From Dermatemys mawii (lineage: Eukaryota > Chordata > Testudines > Dermatemydidae): a stretch of 64,000 nucleotides of DNA. Below are positions 23,211 through 35,310 of this stretch, in pieces (position 1 is the first letter of the stretch; the number at the start of each line of letters is the position of its first letter). Both the position numbers and the translations under genes were made by a program. Under the pieces are notes generated by a model. The model was not told where the DNA came from. It was given only the letters and a program-made list of their open reading frames with translations, and ran no database searches. Location: assembly GCA_007922305.1 (NCBI GenBank), contig ML677329.1:205990-269989 (forward strand), read 5' to 3'.

Positions 23211-23847
23211 AGCAGCACAAGAGGAGATCTTCGAAACACAGCAAGAGGGAGCTGCAGTTCAAGACTACAATCAGGATTTGCAGATTCTGGGACAAAATGA
23301 TAACTCTTGCCCCATTCCAAAATTTCCCACAACTCTCTTTTTCTTTTTTTTTTTTTTTGGCCACCAAGGTGATTGGTCCATTGCCTTTTTTTAAGCAGTT
23401 TATATGAATTTGTTGTTTCTTTTTTTTTTATTCTAAGTTTGTAAAATAGTTCTCTAACCAATGCAATCTGTTGAGGAACTGTATTCCAATTAATCTCACT
23501 ATATGATCCCAAGTGAGGTGACTCAGCTAGGAGCAGCACTGCAGTCAAGCCTTTAGGAAACTGAAACAGGGCCAGCACTCAACAGCAAGGCTCAGATCTG
23601 TCCATTTGAGTGTACTCATCCACTGCACCATTGCTGTTCATGCCTCACTCTCCACATCCTTGCCCTCTTATATGCTCCTCATTTGTCAAGCTGTCCAACA
23701 CACGCATGCACACACACCAACCCCTTCCCACCTAATTTACACACCCACAAACACACACCATTTACGCTGTGAGAAGCTGGGAATCTTTTTCCCCACAGCG
23801 CAGGAGAGGAAGAGCTGAATCTCAGATGCCTGGTTCTGGAGTTGAAG
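23211..23847. other. Unique DNA with T runs and CA-rich stretch
   Basis: T runs at about 23343-23358 and 23421-23430, and an 'acacgcatgcacacacac' stretch near 23698-23715. No gene recognised; the 141-codon minus frame spans the T runs and the MITE end and is not credible. Confidence 0.5.
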
Positions 23848-23965
23848 TAAGCCGGTACACCCCAGTACGGTGTACCAGCAAGAGCCAGTGCGCCATATCA
23901 GAGACGGCTTCCCCAAGCAGCAGTCTAAAGGGCCTGGTGCTCCCAGAACCTCTTTAAAGTGGCTC
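23848..23965 (+). repeat. 'ccggtacaccccagtacgg' repeat fragment
   Basis: Short nested palindromic words 'gccggtaca', 'cagtacggtgtaccagc' and 'gccagtgcgcc' are followed by 'ctctttaaagtggctc'. I recall this from a dispersed reptile repeat; boundaries and class are unknown. Confidence 0.4.
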
Positions 23966-26928
23966 TTTATTAAGAAAACTATTTACGGAGATGCTGCAAT
24001 TGCAGCTAACATTTCAGCAATGTGTACATAGACTGGTTCCTGGTACCTCCTCCAAGCTTTTCCCACCTCCAATCTATGCTCCTCCGTCCAAGTTCCACGC
24101 ATGCTGCTACTGGTTCAAGCTGTGCTTTTGCAAGGGCGAGGAGGCTGCCCAGTGTTTCAAAGCAGAAAATAGAGGTAGAAACTAGCCTTTTGTGGATTGG
24201 ATCCATTCTGGATCTGAATATCCCCAAAGTTTAGTGTGGTCTGGATCAGAAATCCTGAACTGAATCCTTCTCTACTAGAAACAGACTCTTTATGATGCTT
24301 CCACAGAATTCACATGCCCAGTTAAAAAAAAAGTCTGAGTTAAGAAATAAGACCCTTGTCTGCGGGAGTGGTTTGCCTGCAGGCAAGTTAATATTAGGAG
24401 ATCAAATAGCTACAAAAGGTGAGTAATTTAAGCTGAGAATCACACATTTATAGCTGTACAGTTATTTGTCTAACTGTAGTTCAGAATATTTAAATCCAAT
24501 TTCTTATGATAAACTTTCACCTTGGACTACTTGTATCAGCTGCAGCTATGTGATATAAGGCACTCTAATTTACACCAAGGCAGTGCTCATCTTATGCTCA
24601 GGGTTTGTCTAGAATTGCATTTGCTTCTAGGGAACTTCTACTGCACTTTCAATTGGGTTTAAGAGTAGAGTCAGGAGATTTTCAGTGCTGTAAAGTATCA
24701 CATTTTTAATTGCTGAAATTGGAGTCCTGGCACAGCCACCAGACTCTGTAAATAGCTGAGACCTTGTTGCTGCTGTTTGACTTATGCACAGCTTGACCTA
24801 CGTTTTCCCTAAATTAGAGAAACCTCAAAGTCACCTTGTCTGCCCTTTTATATTGGGCCCGATGGAAAGAGGAGCTGCCAGAGGGAAGATTAAACTTTGA
24901 ATCTGGTCTGATTCTTTCCAAGTCAAACCCAGGACAGCAACTGCCATCTGGATGCACAAACAACCAATGCATTTTTTACATGCCAGAAAAGTCCTCTCTA
25001 AAACAGAACAATGCCCTTTTCGCCAGTATAACTTCCATCTAGAGCTTATGCTGATAAAATAAATGGAAAAAAACCAAAACCTCAAAACCCAAATCACACC
25101 CCTAATCACCATTACCATATCAGTGAAATTTTCTAGTGCAGACCTGAACAGAGACTAGAAACAGAACAGTAGAAATTTCACTAGATGCTTGATAACAGGT
25201 CATAAAGGCTCTGTATTTCTCCTTTTGAATACCCATCTACAATTTCTCACAATTTTCCAAGAAATCCTCTGATCCTTTACACGTGCCTCACAATAGCAGT
25301 GCATCCCCATTACATTGAAAAGGTATAGTGAAACCTTGTAGAATAAATGAAAGATGTTGTATACCAATAGTACTAATCAATGAACTCCTCATTGGTAAGC
25401 TAATAAGGGGAAAGCTCAACTGTTTTTTTCCTTGAAGCAAAAAGCAAATCATAACATGTTCACTTTCTAAGAAGAATTCATTATTCACCAACTGATGCAA
25501 GAAGCCATCCTGGCCTTAAATTTCTCATTCACTGCATGACAAATTAATCTACTTGAGGCTGTGATGCAGTGCAGGATATCTAGGTTAGCATGTTGTATTA
25601 TTCTGCACATCTGTGTTATTTTTGTTGGGACATTTCTCACTGGTAGGTTGGGGCAAGCTGTTCATAAAGACTTTCCTAGCTAATGTATGCAGACATACAT
25701 CCCCAGCGACCCACTGGGAGTGCTCTGTAGGGACACAAAAATGTTACTGAAAAGTCATTAAGAATAATGGCTATGCATGCAGGATTGCGAAGAGGCAATC
25801 AGCAAGATAGTGTTTATTGTCTGTAACTGTTGGGGGCTGGGATAAAGGATTAGGCTGACCTAAACTGACTGGGGAAGATGACAAAATGTGTAAATGGGTT
25901 CCTTAGATACCAGATTGAAAAATAAAAAGACTTTCTGGATAACAAAGGAACCTGTTTTCCTGTAAAGAAAAGAAACCCATGCTGGGATGCAAAGACTTCC
26001 TGGGTATTGAGATGCCATCTCAAAATTAATTGAGACAAGCTTTGAGATGGAAGACAAAGCACTTTCATACTTACAGCCTTAATCTTATTGGCTACCAAGC
26101 AATATTTTAACTAATATTCATTAAAGAATAATTTAATTTTATTATACAATTTGAATTCAAAATTATTAAATTACATTCTTTGTTGGATAATCTTGGTTTC
26201 CTATAATCAGTTAGCAATGTCTAAGGCAGCGCATCACTTTGAGCCACATAAGAGTTGCTGCATTAATCTACAAAGTCATTCCTCTACTCTTTAGGGCCAG
26301 ATTTTCATATGTATTTTGGCACCATAGATGCTTAGCTACCTTTGAAAAGCTGGTCCTAATGCCAATGTGAGGTGCTTTCAAATATTGTGGGATTTAAAAA
26401 AACAAAAAAATCCACAGTATAAATCCACATTCATTATATTTTTTAAAAAATTGTCTAATAAGTTAAAGGTAGCATACTAATTTAATCTGTTTTAATCTTC
26501 CTTATATATAAATATTTTATTCTTCCAAACCTTTAAGTTATACATTAACCTCAAAAATGTTCAGCCCTCAGCATGCTATGTTCTGGGGTGCTCAAAGTTT
26601 AATGCTTCCACACAGGCCATGTTACTTTTTCAAAATCTTTCCTGTTGGCTGTCAAATTTGGACTCCTGTGACTGTTCTAAATTAGAACAAAATGCCAACG
26701 CCCTCTGACCTATTATTGCATTTCTTCCAGTTCCCTCATAGTAGGGCTAAATGCACAGTGGAAAGAAATGTCCCATTAAAATCTCACAAAAGTAAGCCAT
26801 GTCTCTTTCCCCTGACTGAATTTTTTCATTACGCAAGATTGAGAGATTCCCTAACAGAGCTGCAAGACTTCTGCTAGCACTGTTCATTGTGGTTGTTTTG
26901 GTTTTTTTAAACAGCTTTACAGACCCTG
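23966..26928. other. Mostly unique DNA, no gene seen
   Basis: Possible MITE-end fragment 'agggtttgtctagaattg' near 24600. A 60-75 bp foldback lies at 26294-26360, with ends 'agggccagattttcatatg' and 'tttgaaaagctggtccta'. Nothing else recognised on either strand. Confidence 0.45.
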
Positions 26929-26931
26929 TTA

Positions 26932-27608
26932 GGGTATGGTTACACTTACAAAGTTAAAGCGCTATTGGTTATAGCGGTCCCCTTATACAGTAATATGTAT
27001 AGCGCTATTGTATGTCCACACTCAGACGCGCCAGCGGTATAGTATGGCCACATTTGGGGCACTTAATGCAGCATTAAGAGCAGCGCATTAGGGCAGGTAT
27101 CCCAGCATTCAGCTGGGTGCAACGTGCTTTTTAAACGAGGGGGGTGAGGGGGGACGCATTGTGTGTATGTAGAGGGAGAGAGACAGTGATTTTTCCGATC
27201 TTCTGAAAGCCTGTCAGCGAGCCTCTGTTCACAGAAGGCTTTGTTTTCACACAGGCTCCCTCCTTAAACATTTGCATTGCTTATCTGCCCAAGTTAAGAG
27301 AGAAACTCTGAAGAGGTACTTCCGCATTCCTCCAGCCGAGTTCAAAACAAAGGGAAGAGATGTCAATTGCCTTAAATGGCTCTAGGCATCTCCAGAGATC
27401 ACTTGTAGTGCAGTGGGTGTCCACATTCTTGCTGTAGCGCTACAGCAGCTGCGCTACAGCCCTTATTCCCCATGCGGAGGTGGATTAACAATAGCGCTAT
27501 AACTCAGCAGTTATAGCGCTCTACGTGCCTTGCCAGTGTGGACGGAGAGGAGGTTATAGCGCTCATGGGGGCTTTATAGCGCTATAAAGTGCCAGTGTAA
27601 CCAAGCCC
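26932..27608. mobile_element. Harbinger-like element, copy A
   Basis: This 677-bp element begins 'gggtatggttacactta' and ends, inverted, 'gggcttggttacactgg'. TTA flanks both sides (26929-26931, 27609-27611), the preferred target of PIF/Harbinger elements. Both ends carry clustered AGCGCT palindromes, mostly in the form 'ttatagcgct': two at the left, five in the right 200 bp. They may be subterminal transposase sites. A 'gctgtagcgctacagc' palindrome lies at about 27439. It carries no transposase. About 96% identical to copy B at 42721. Superfamily rests on the 3-bp TSD, so it is probable rather than proven. Confidence 0.85.
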
Positions 27609-27611
27609 TTA

Positions 27612-27850
27612 ATCTAACCCATGGTCAGAGCCAGGTCCTTTCATGACTGTTGATGGGCGCTCAAGCTTAGCAATCAGCCCTCAAAATGCCCTATTTAGAA
27701 CCCAGTACAGCAGAACCTCATTAATCTGCATTTTCTATTTGTTATCACTATCATTTGTTAATAAAAAGCTGTCTCTCTACTTCCCAGCAAGCAGATAGTG
27801 TATTGAAAGTTCCGTTTTACTTGTACTGAGTCTGTTGTGTATATTGACCA
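27612..27850. other. Unique DNA, no gene seen
   Basis: Short interval between two transposon pieces; nothing recognised. Confidence 0.5.
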
Positions 27851-27851
27851 G

Positions 27852-27990
27852 TCCAGGGATGGCCAAGCTGTATGTAGCTCATGAACCACATACAGCTCTT
27901 TTAGTTAAAATGCGGCTTGCTGAGCTCCACATGTTCCCCTCATTCTCCACCTATCAGACTGAGCTGGGGGGAGGCTTGGGGCTTCTGTCT
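27852..27990 (+). mobile_element. hAT-type element, 5' fragment
   Basis: 'cagggatggccaagctgtat' followed by 'gaaccacatacagctctttt' and 'aaaatgcggcttgctgagct' matches the left end of a common 'caggggtggccaacctg' hAT family. The right end is absent. The small open frame here is not a gene. Confidence 0.6.
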
Positions 27991-28589
27991 TCTCATATTG
28001 ATACTCAAAAGGTTTAATTTTTTTAATTAGCAGAGTTTAATTATTATGATTCTAGTTTTTTCCCTGATTCATATTTTTAAAATATTGTCCAATTAAGCAG
28101 AGCATCCTTGAGACGTGAAGTTCCTCTGAACAAAAAGATGTGTACAAACATCAAACCTGTTCTCTGTAACATGGACTGACTGCATGTTTACAGTCTGTTG
28201 CATCTTGTTCCTTAACCCAGAAAGAACTAATTAGCCCTCTACCACCACCTTAAAAAAAACACTGAAAAGACCTGTCACATCCAAGTCATTGCACTTTCAC
28301 CCACACCTCCTTCTTCCCATGAGCTAGCAGGACCTTTCAGTCTAGGAAACATGGTGCTTTACTTGAACATTTGTAGATTTTCTGTGGTTGAAAAGTTAAT
28401 TTACTTTTAAAATACTGAAAAAAAGATACAAAAAACTGGAAAAAATAGCTACCTTCTTGCAATACAAGAGAAGCATAGTTTTGAAGGGTTAAGGAGCCAT
28501 TCAAAACCTCCTAAAGCCAGGCTTTTTGAAAAGTAGGACAGGCGTGCATGATTGTTCTTTGCTACAGAGGGAGGTATCATCTGGTGGGA
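27991..28589. other. Unique DNA, no gene seen
   Basis: AT-rich, nothing recognised. Confidence 0.5.
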
Positions 28590-28830
28590 CACAGAGGCAT
28601 AGGCCAGCGGTTTAAACACAAGACTGGGATGCAGGAATTTCCTGTGTTCTATTCCTACCTCCGACAATCATTCCTGCTGTGTTATCAGGCAAGCTGTTTA
28701 GTCTGTTTTCTGTGCAGTTAAAATAATGGGGGTAATATCATTTACCTACCTTGCAGAGGGGTATGAGAGATTCTTCATAAAGGTGTTTGTGAGGTGCTAC
28801 ATTAAAGCTAATTATTATGAACATAAAATC
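28590..28830 (+). mobile_element. tRNA-derived SINE (Cry I-like)
   Basis: A tRNA-like head is visible: an A-box-like region near 28598-28612, then 'agactgggatgcaggaattt' and a B-box-like 'tgttctattcc'. The body has 'ttatcaggcaagctgttta', 'aataatgggggtaatatc' and 'ggtgtttgtgaggtgctaca', matching the turtle tRNA-Lys-related SINE as I remember it. The copy is diverged and the pol III boxes are degenerate, so it is inactive. Confidence 0.8.
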
Positions 28831-29059
28831 CCTATAAAACTGCAAAATATTATTTTTAGCACTCAGATACTGTAATAAACAGGCACTCTAGAACCACTAG
28901 GTCAGGTATGCCACTGCTGTAAGGAGCCATTACTGTATACTGAATCGTATTGCTACGTTTCAGATGGTTTTCTGTGAAATAATAGAGAGACTGATGCACT
29001 GGTTACCATGGTGCACACTCATACTTCTGAAATATTTCTGCATCAGAGACAGTGCTCAG
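28831..29059. other. Unique DNA, no gene seen
   Basis: Nothing recognised. Confidence 0.4.
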
Positions 29060-29083
29060 AAAAAAAAAAAAAAAAAAAAAAAA
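29060..29083. repeat. Poly(A) run, 24 A
   Basis: Uninterrupted run of 24 A followed by GGGGGG. No retroelement body is visible upstream. Confidence 0.95.
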
Positions 29084-32000
29084 GGGGGGTTCTGATGCCA
29101 GGATTCTAAATTTCCATTTCTCAGCAAGCTGTCCATAAAGCAGCATTAAGCATGGAGTAGCATCACCATATTTGGAAGGCATGCTCAAACTTTCTTAACC
29201 AGGGGCTATGGGCAACTTTACAGGCACTCGAGGCTGCAATCAATTTGTGGAAAATGGAGATGATCATCCTCAGAAAGTCTTCTAGACTTAGCATAGGATG
29301 TGACTGATGAGAGGAAAATGGAGAACACAGATGATAGACTAAAGCAAGGTAAACAGATTCACTTAACATAGGTCCAGTCCTGCTGCTGGCTCTACATGGG
29401 AACAGGTGTCCATCCAGATAGAGCTAGCTGCAGAATCAGGACCTAGGAGCTCAGTGCTGCAACCTTACATATGCTGTATGTTGCTTACTGAAGAAAGCAG
29501 CCCTACAGAAGACAACAGGACTACTTGCTTAAGTACTATTCAGCATGAGTAAACTGAGTATCAGACCCTCAGTAATAGGGACATTATAATACAACGGAGC
29601 TGGTTGGAATATTCTTGTCAAACTATGCTGTTTCATCAAGCCCATATCAGTTTTGATGAAACTCTTGTTGAACAAGTTTTAGAAAGAAAGAGACTACTGC
29701 TGGGTAGTTAAGGTACTGTCCTGGGATGTGGGACTCCCAAATGCTGGCCCTACATTAGGGAAATCTGTTTATACTACTCTAAACTATTGTCTGTTTTCTT
29801 CATTTTATTTTCATCAGTCAAATAGCTCTATTTTTTTTCAATTAGAAATGCGTTAATTATATACAATAATGATGCTTTTAAGTAAAACTATTCTACTTTC
29901 CCTTTTTTGTCTGTCCTGAAGATGCAAATGATTCCTAGATAACTTTAAAACAATTTAAAAATTCCCTGATACACAGACTTTACCTTTTCCAAATATCTGC
30001 TGAATTTTAAGTGACCATGAAATAAAAATTAAAGGAAAATATTTGGAAAGGTATAAAAATCTTATAGAAACTATGTTTGTATTTTAAATTACAATGCCAT
30101 TAAGGCAAACATTTATAATAAGATTAGCAGAAACTTGCAGAATTAGATTTTACAGAAGACCAAATGATGAATAAAATATTATAGTCATACAACCAACACA
30201 GCTAAAATGGAAATGGACTAAACTCTATTCACCACCAATCACTACTCAGCTGGTAAAAAGATTAGGACAAATTTTCAATGGGCATTCCTAACCAGTTCCT
30301 TCTTTTAATCAGTATTATAAAGGCATCTACAAAATACAAAGTGTGTTCCTCTCGTGCGCAACAAGAAAATCCTAAAACTTAGAATCTTGGTGGAGAGGAA
30401 ACTAGTGAAAATCTTCCAAACTGCTGCTGTGGGAGTATTCTTGCAGGAACAGACATAAGAAGGAGGAGGCCAGAAACAAAGCAAGAATCGAGAGCACACA
30501 AACTGGGATGGCTGATTAGCTATTCTGATCATATGATCTAAGTATTCGATCCATTAACACAAGAAGATTGGAAACTGCTTTACTCCAGCTGTGACTCTTT
30601 TTAAGTAACACCAGGATCAGCGAAAACCATACCCCAACTGATCAGCATCAAGTGCAACTGCATCCTAGGAGGAAGCATTGATGTCAATAATAGTTAGATT
30701 CCAGGGCTCTTTAATTGACCCACTCACTAATCCTGTTACAAATAAGGCAACTGACTGCTTCAATCAAAAAATAATGTTTCATAGCTACTTTATTTTGTTT
30801 TTATCATTAGAAGAAACATTATGATGTTCATACAAAATTCAGGCTTTGTCTGAAAGTCTGAGAGGGAGCTTTGCTGATGCTCCGCCTGTAGCAGAATATT
30901 TATGAGTTGTGGGAATTACTACAAATGAAGAGGTCATTAAGCATAAAAGTGCTAGGATTGCTTTAATTTTTTAAAAAAAATTTGGACTGTATTTAGTCAG
31001 CTTAAAACTAGTGAATTTGTTTCATCCTGAAGACAAAAGACATTCCTACAGAATATTTGTTTGGAAGTGACCTGTATAAATACACTCCAAATATAATTTA
31101 AAAAAAAAAACAAAAAAGGTATCAGTATTGAACTGTTAGATTACACTGCTCAATTGCAAATTTGATTGAATCTAAAATTAAAACAGCATTAGATGTAGAC
31201 AGTACTGAGTTGAATGAATTAGAAATAGATAGACACAGAGAAATATGTCATAATGGCCATTTCAGTGAGAATGTTCTAATACCTTAATAAAACATTTTAA
31301 AATGTCTGTGTCTGCACTAAATGAACTAATAAGATGAGGCTTAAGCAAGAAAGCGTCTTTATTTAAAAAAAAAAAAAAAAAAAAAAACACCTCCCATTTT
31401 CCAGGCCAATTTGCTCTACTTCATTAAAATACAAACAAGTACCAAAAAAGCAAAGTACAGAGGGTCTTTTGCTCTAGCATCTATTTTACTCATGGGTGAA
31501 GCAAGGTCCCTTTTCTTCTAAAATAATTACAGTTTTAAGGTAATACTGAACCATACACCCCATCTTTCATCCTTTCCTTTGTATACATACAAATGACCCA
31601 ATTTAGCAGAGTGCTGCAGGAGTCTCCAGAGACAGGCAAAGATCATGAAAATATTCATAGGAAGAAAGGTGGGTCATTATCTCTAGGCTCTGCTCACTAG
31701 ACTGTCATTAGAAACAGACAACTTGCTCTTTAGCAGATGGGGTCTCCTGGCCTTTTTTCAGTCCATAGTTTTGGTTGTCTATCAAGACATCCCAAATTGA
31801 GAATCTTGCTAAAGATTCAGGGAGTATAACAAAACATGCACTTCCTAATATACTTTTAGTCATTCCTGACTCACTCCTCACACATGAGAACAGTGATTAA
31901 AAGAAAAACACCACCACAGTGACACTCATTACCCTCTAATGAGTTGGTGACCTCAGTCCAATTACTACTAGCAGAGTAACTATATCATAAAATCTCCATT

Positions 32001-33390
32001 ACAATTAGTGCCCTTGTGGCAGGCTTAGCAGGGAGAGAATATAAAAAAGTGAACTCTCTAATCTCTTTGGCAGTCCTGCCAAGTCAAGACTTTGTATCGG
32101 TGCTGTCTATTCCACAGATAAACAGTAGAATCATGTGAGTCTTCAAGACTGTCAATCTAGCACCAATCACAGACATCCAAAAGTCATTGAAATGCAGTTT
32201 CGTCTAGAGGATACTTCAAGTGTGATCCCTATGTTGAAAACAGAATTATTGTGTGCACGCACAAATTGAACTGATCGTGAAAAGTTTCTTACTGATATCC
32301 CCAAAGACTGTTGCACTTGCAAATACCTGGTTTAGCAGGAAGTATAGTAATACAAGCTTTCCCACACTGAACCCCCACTGTGCCCCATCTTAGTCCTGAA
32401 AGGAATCACATCTATGGTGAAACTGATCAGATTTTCCATGCTCTTTCATTACTTGCCCTCTTTTCAGCAAGTGACAAGGTTGTCAATTACCATACACTGA
32501 GGTGATGATTTTGGTGATGAGTACTGTCCACTGGGAACTCACCTGAGACCACCACAATCATTTTATACAGGCCACTGAACAACTATCAGATAGCATCAAC
32601 TTTCACTCACTGTCACAGCAGGGCATATAGTGTGGGAAAAGATACGAAAACATTTTGGTGGCTTCTAAACATAATTTTGTTTCAGCTATGTTTCCACCCC
32701 TTTTTATTTGTTTTTCATGCATACCTTATCTAAAAGTTTGCAGAGAGTGCATTTCAGTAATGCCTCATATTTATTTAACAAAACCAAATTAATTTTCAGC
32801 ATCAGATAAGAGTGGTAGGAAACAGTGGGTGAATTGCATCAAAGAGCATGGCAAGCAGGTGTACCTGAGAGCTGCCTCAGATGAAGATGGCAGATGCTTG
32901 CATGACGAATTGATCTCAGATGATGGGTTAAGAGTAAAAAGTAGTAGTAGTAAATTAATTTAAATTTTTCATAAAAAGTTATTTTCATGCAACCAATAAT
33001 GAATAAGCAGTCTGTAGAATGAAATTAGTATGCAAAAAATGATTACAAATAGCAAACAAGTTTGTTTAAATTGCAGTGTGTTTGCAGACAATTTGAAATC
33101 AAGAAGAACTAATTCACCAAGTAAATTGTTCATTGGAAATGGTTTCCTTAGCTCTAATAATTACTAACCAGGGTTATGGTAAAGGTAACCTAGTGGAAAA
33201 AGGCCTATTCTTTAGTTCAACAGAAATTCTCAATATTATCTATTTCCCCCAAAATATAAATTTAATGTAGGAACATTATCCTTTAAATCAATAAAACTCA
33301 GATTCTCTTTAAAAAATGAAGTTCAGTATTAGAAAGAAAGCAATCCTCTGACTGAACTCAATATCTGTTGGTTACTGTGTGGTATAAATG
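29084..33390. other. 4.3 kb of mostly unique AT-rich DNA
   Basis: The longest stretch without a recognisable element. It holds a decayed foldback at about 29453-29575, a 23-A run at 31365-31387, and A-runs near 31100. No conserved frame with splice-like limits was found. As the least repeat-covered part it is where a host regulatory element would be easiest to find, but I see no specific signal. Confidence 0.45.
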
Positions 33391-33890
33391 AGCAGTTCTC
33401 AACCAGGGGTCTGTGGCCCCCGGTGGTCTACAAGCACATTCAGGGGGGCTGTGGAGCCCCGCGGCTGAAACCCAGTTCCCCAAGCCCCAGTGCCGAAACT
33501 GGGAGCGGCGCGGGGCTAAAGCCAGCCACCCACCTCCAGCCCCGAACAACGTGAAGCTGAAGCTGGCAAACCTCCCCGCCCATCTGCCTGAAGTCAGGAG
33601 CAGTAGGGGGGGCTCAAGCTGGGACCCCCAGCATCAGCACCCCACTGAAGCTGTGAGCCACGCTGTGAGCCCCTCCCTGCCCGTACATAGCCCCTAGCTA
33701 CCCCCCTGCCTGTACCCTGAGCTACTCCCCTCACTTCACACAGTCCCTAGCTATCCACACCCCCACTCCCCTGCCCCACAGAGCTGGGTAGCCTCTTGAG
33801 TGAGTTACCTCCCTGGACCCCACTGTGTAAAAGTGGCTTAAGCCCTGCCAGCCCTTGGGCCCCCCCCCAAAAAAAATAGAAGTAAAACTA
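33391..33890 (+). mobile_element. hAT-type element, 5' part, GC-rich
   Basis: Starts 'gcagttctcaaccaggggtc', a known hAT-family start, followed by 'ggtggtctacaagcacattc' and a GC-rich body with C-rich repeats ('gagctactcccct'). No right end; a CR1 tail follows from about 33907. The 94-codon frame reflects GC bias. Confidence 0.6.
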
Positions 33891-33906
33891 TGCCTATGCC
33901 CAAGCG

Positions 33907-34063
33907 TAGGACAATGGAACAGACTGCTTCGGGAGGTTGTAAAACCTTCTTCACTGGACGTTTTCCAAAGGAGACTGGATAGTCATCTGTCTTGGATGAC
34001 TTAGATACAGCAAATCCTGCATCTTGGTAGGGGGCAGTCCCATGTAACCCTATGAGTCTATGA
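33907..34063 (+). mobile_element. CR1 LINE 3' end
   Basis: 'aggacaatggaacagactgc', 'ttccaaaggagactggatag', 'gcaatc'-like centre and terminal 'taaccctatgagtctatgag' are the classic CR1 3' region. 5'-truncated, non-coding. Confidence 0.85.
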
Positions 34064-35105
34064 GAAGAAATATACAGTGTTGATCCAAACACAAGTGTCC
34101 ACATTAGAATGGTGGATTTATGTATTCCAATCAGACAAGTTTTCTTGGTGAAGAACACTTGTTCCCTAACCGCCCACAAGCTTTGCTGGCTATATAATGC
34201 ATCCTAGGAGAGAAGATATCTAGAGGTTAAAATTAGCAATAAATATACATGCCGCCATGTCTTCCTGTTACCACCTTCCACAGTAGGTCTCTTGCATTCA
34301 AAACTATGTGAAGTGTTTTGAAAGAAACAAGAATAAAGCTCTTAATTATTAAACAAAATAAATCTTACATAACACCATGAATATGCTGGACTTTTCTGAA
34401 CAGTAATGGTTTTACAACTGTACATTTAGCATTTTTACAACAGTATTTTTTCCTGTCAAGAATAAACTTTACATTACAGACATCAGAAAAAACAGGAGAA
34501 TTTGACAATTAAGACTTCATCAAATATCCCCCTTTTTGAATAGTCCATTTATCAAATGTCATGCCTGTAAACAAGAGCTTCAGCAGTGACTTCAGCCCAG
34601 ATGCTATAGAAACAAGCATCTGTTTTTCTCCCAACCCCTGGTGTATACTGAATATAACAGAAGCAAACTGATATACATGGATGGATTATGCTGACAGTCT
34701 CTGAAAATTTCAAGCCCCTATTTCTGTGTAACCCACACCCTCAAACAACTCTCAAAACAGCTAAAAGTATCCTGAAAATGATGAATGAGTCGAATGAAAC
34801 CCAGCATTTTTTCTAATGCTTCTTTTCAGAAGATCCTCTGAAGTGGATCCTGCCATTACTGGTGCTGTTCATCCAAGCTGAAAATATCTGATATTGGGAC
34901 CCTTCTTTGTTCATTTTCATTTTGTTCCCAGAGGCCCAGGTTCTGATCTCAGTTATACCACATAAATCCAAAGTAACTTCACTGAATATCGAAGTGGAAT
35001 AGTTTGAGTTTACACAGGTGTCAACAGGATGAGATTCTGGTACCTGCATTTTACATTTATTATTTATTTGTGGAATCTAAACATTTTTACCATTGTCACA
35101 ATATT
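34064..35105. other. Unique DNA, no gene seen
   Basis: AT-rich; a weak foldback-like word 'ttctgatctcagttatacca' occurs near 34940. No gene recognised. Confidence 0.5.
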
Positions 35106-35310
35106 AAGAGGGTGGTGAATGGCCTTGTGGTAAAGGCACAAGACTAGAAGGTAGGAGATTCAGGTTATTTGCCTCAAACTGGACATGGTACTGCTCCACA
35201 TCCCAGTTTCCTCACCTGCCGATTGGAGATATTGTGTACCTAGCTCATGGAGACTGTAACAAGGCTAACTAATTTACATTTGCCAAGTGTGTTGAGACCT
35301 CCCATAGCAC
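35106..35310 (+). mobile_element. tRNA-derived SINE (Cry I-like), second copy
   Basis: 'ggccttgtggtaaaggcaca' and 'agactagaaggtaggagatt' give the tRNA head; 'atcccagtttcctcacctgc' and 'gattggagatattgtgta' correspond to the body, ending in 'tgttgagacctcccatag'. Same family and orientation as the copy at 28590, more diverged. Confidence 0.78.

Noticed and set aside
23153..23578. Minus-strand frame of 141 codons
   Set aside because: Begins in unique DNA, reads Lys runs from T tracts and ends in a hAT MITE terminus.
23640..23765. CRISPR-like spaced repeats
   Set aside because: CA-rich simple sequence only; the spacing is irregular and this is vertebrate DNA.
28590..28665. Possible functional tRNA gene
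   Set aside because: A- and B-box-like words are degenerate and no cloverleaf can be drawn; it is the head of a SINE.
29060..29083. Processed pseudogene marked by the 24-A run
   Set aside because: No gene-like sequence or target duplication upstream of the A run.
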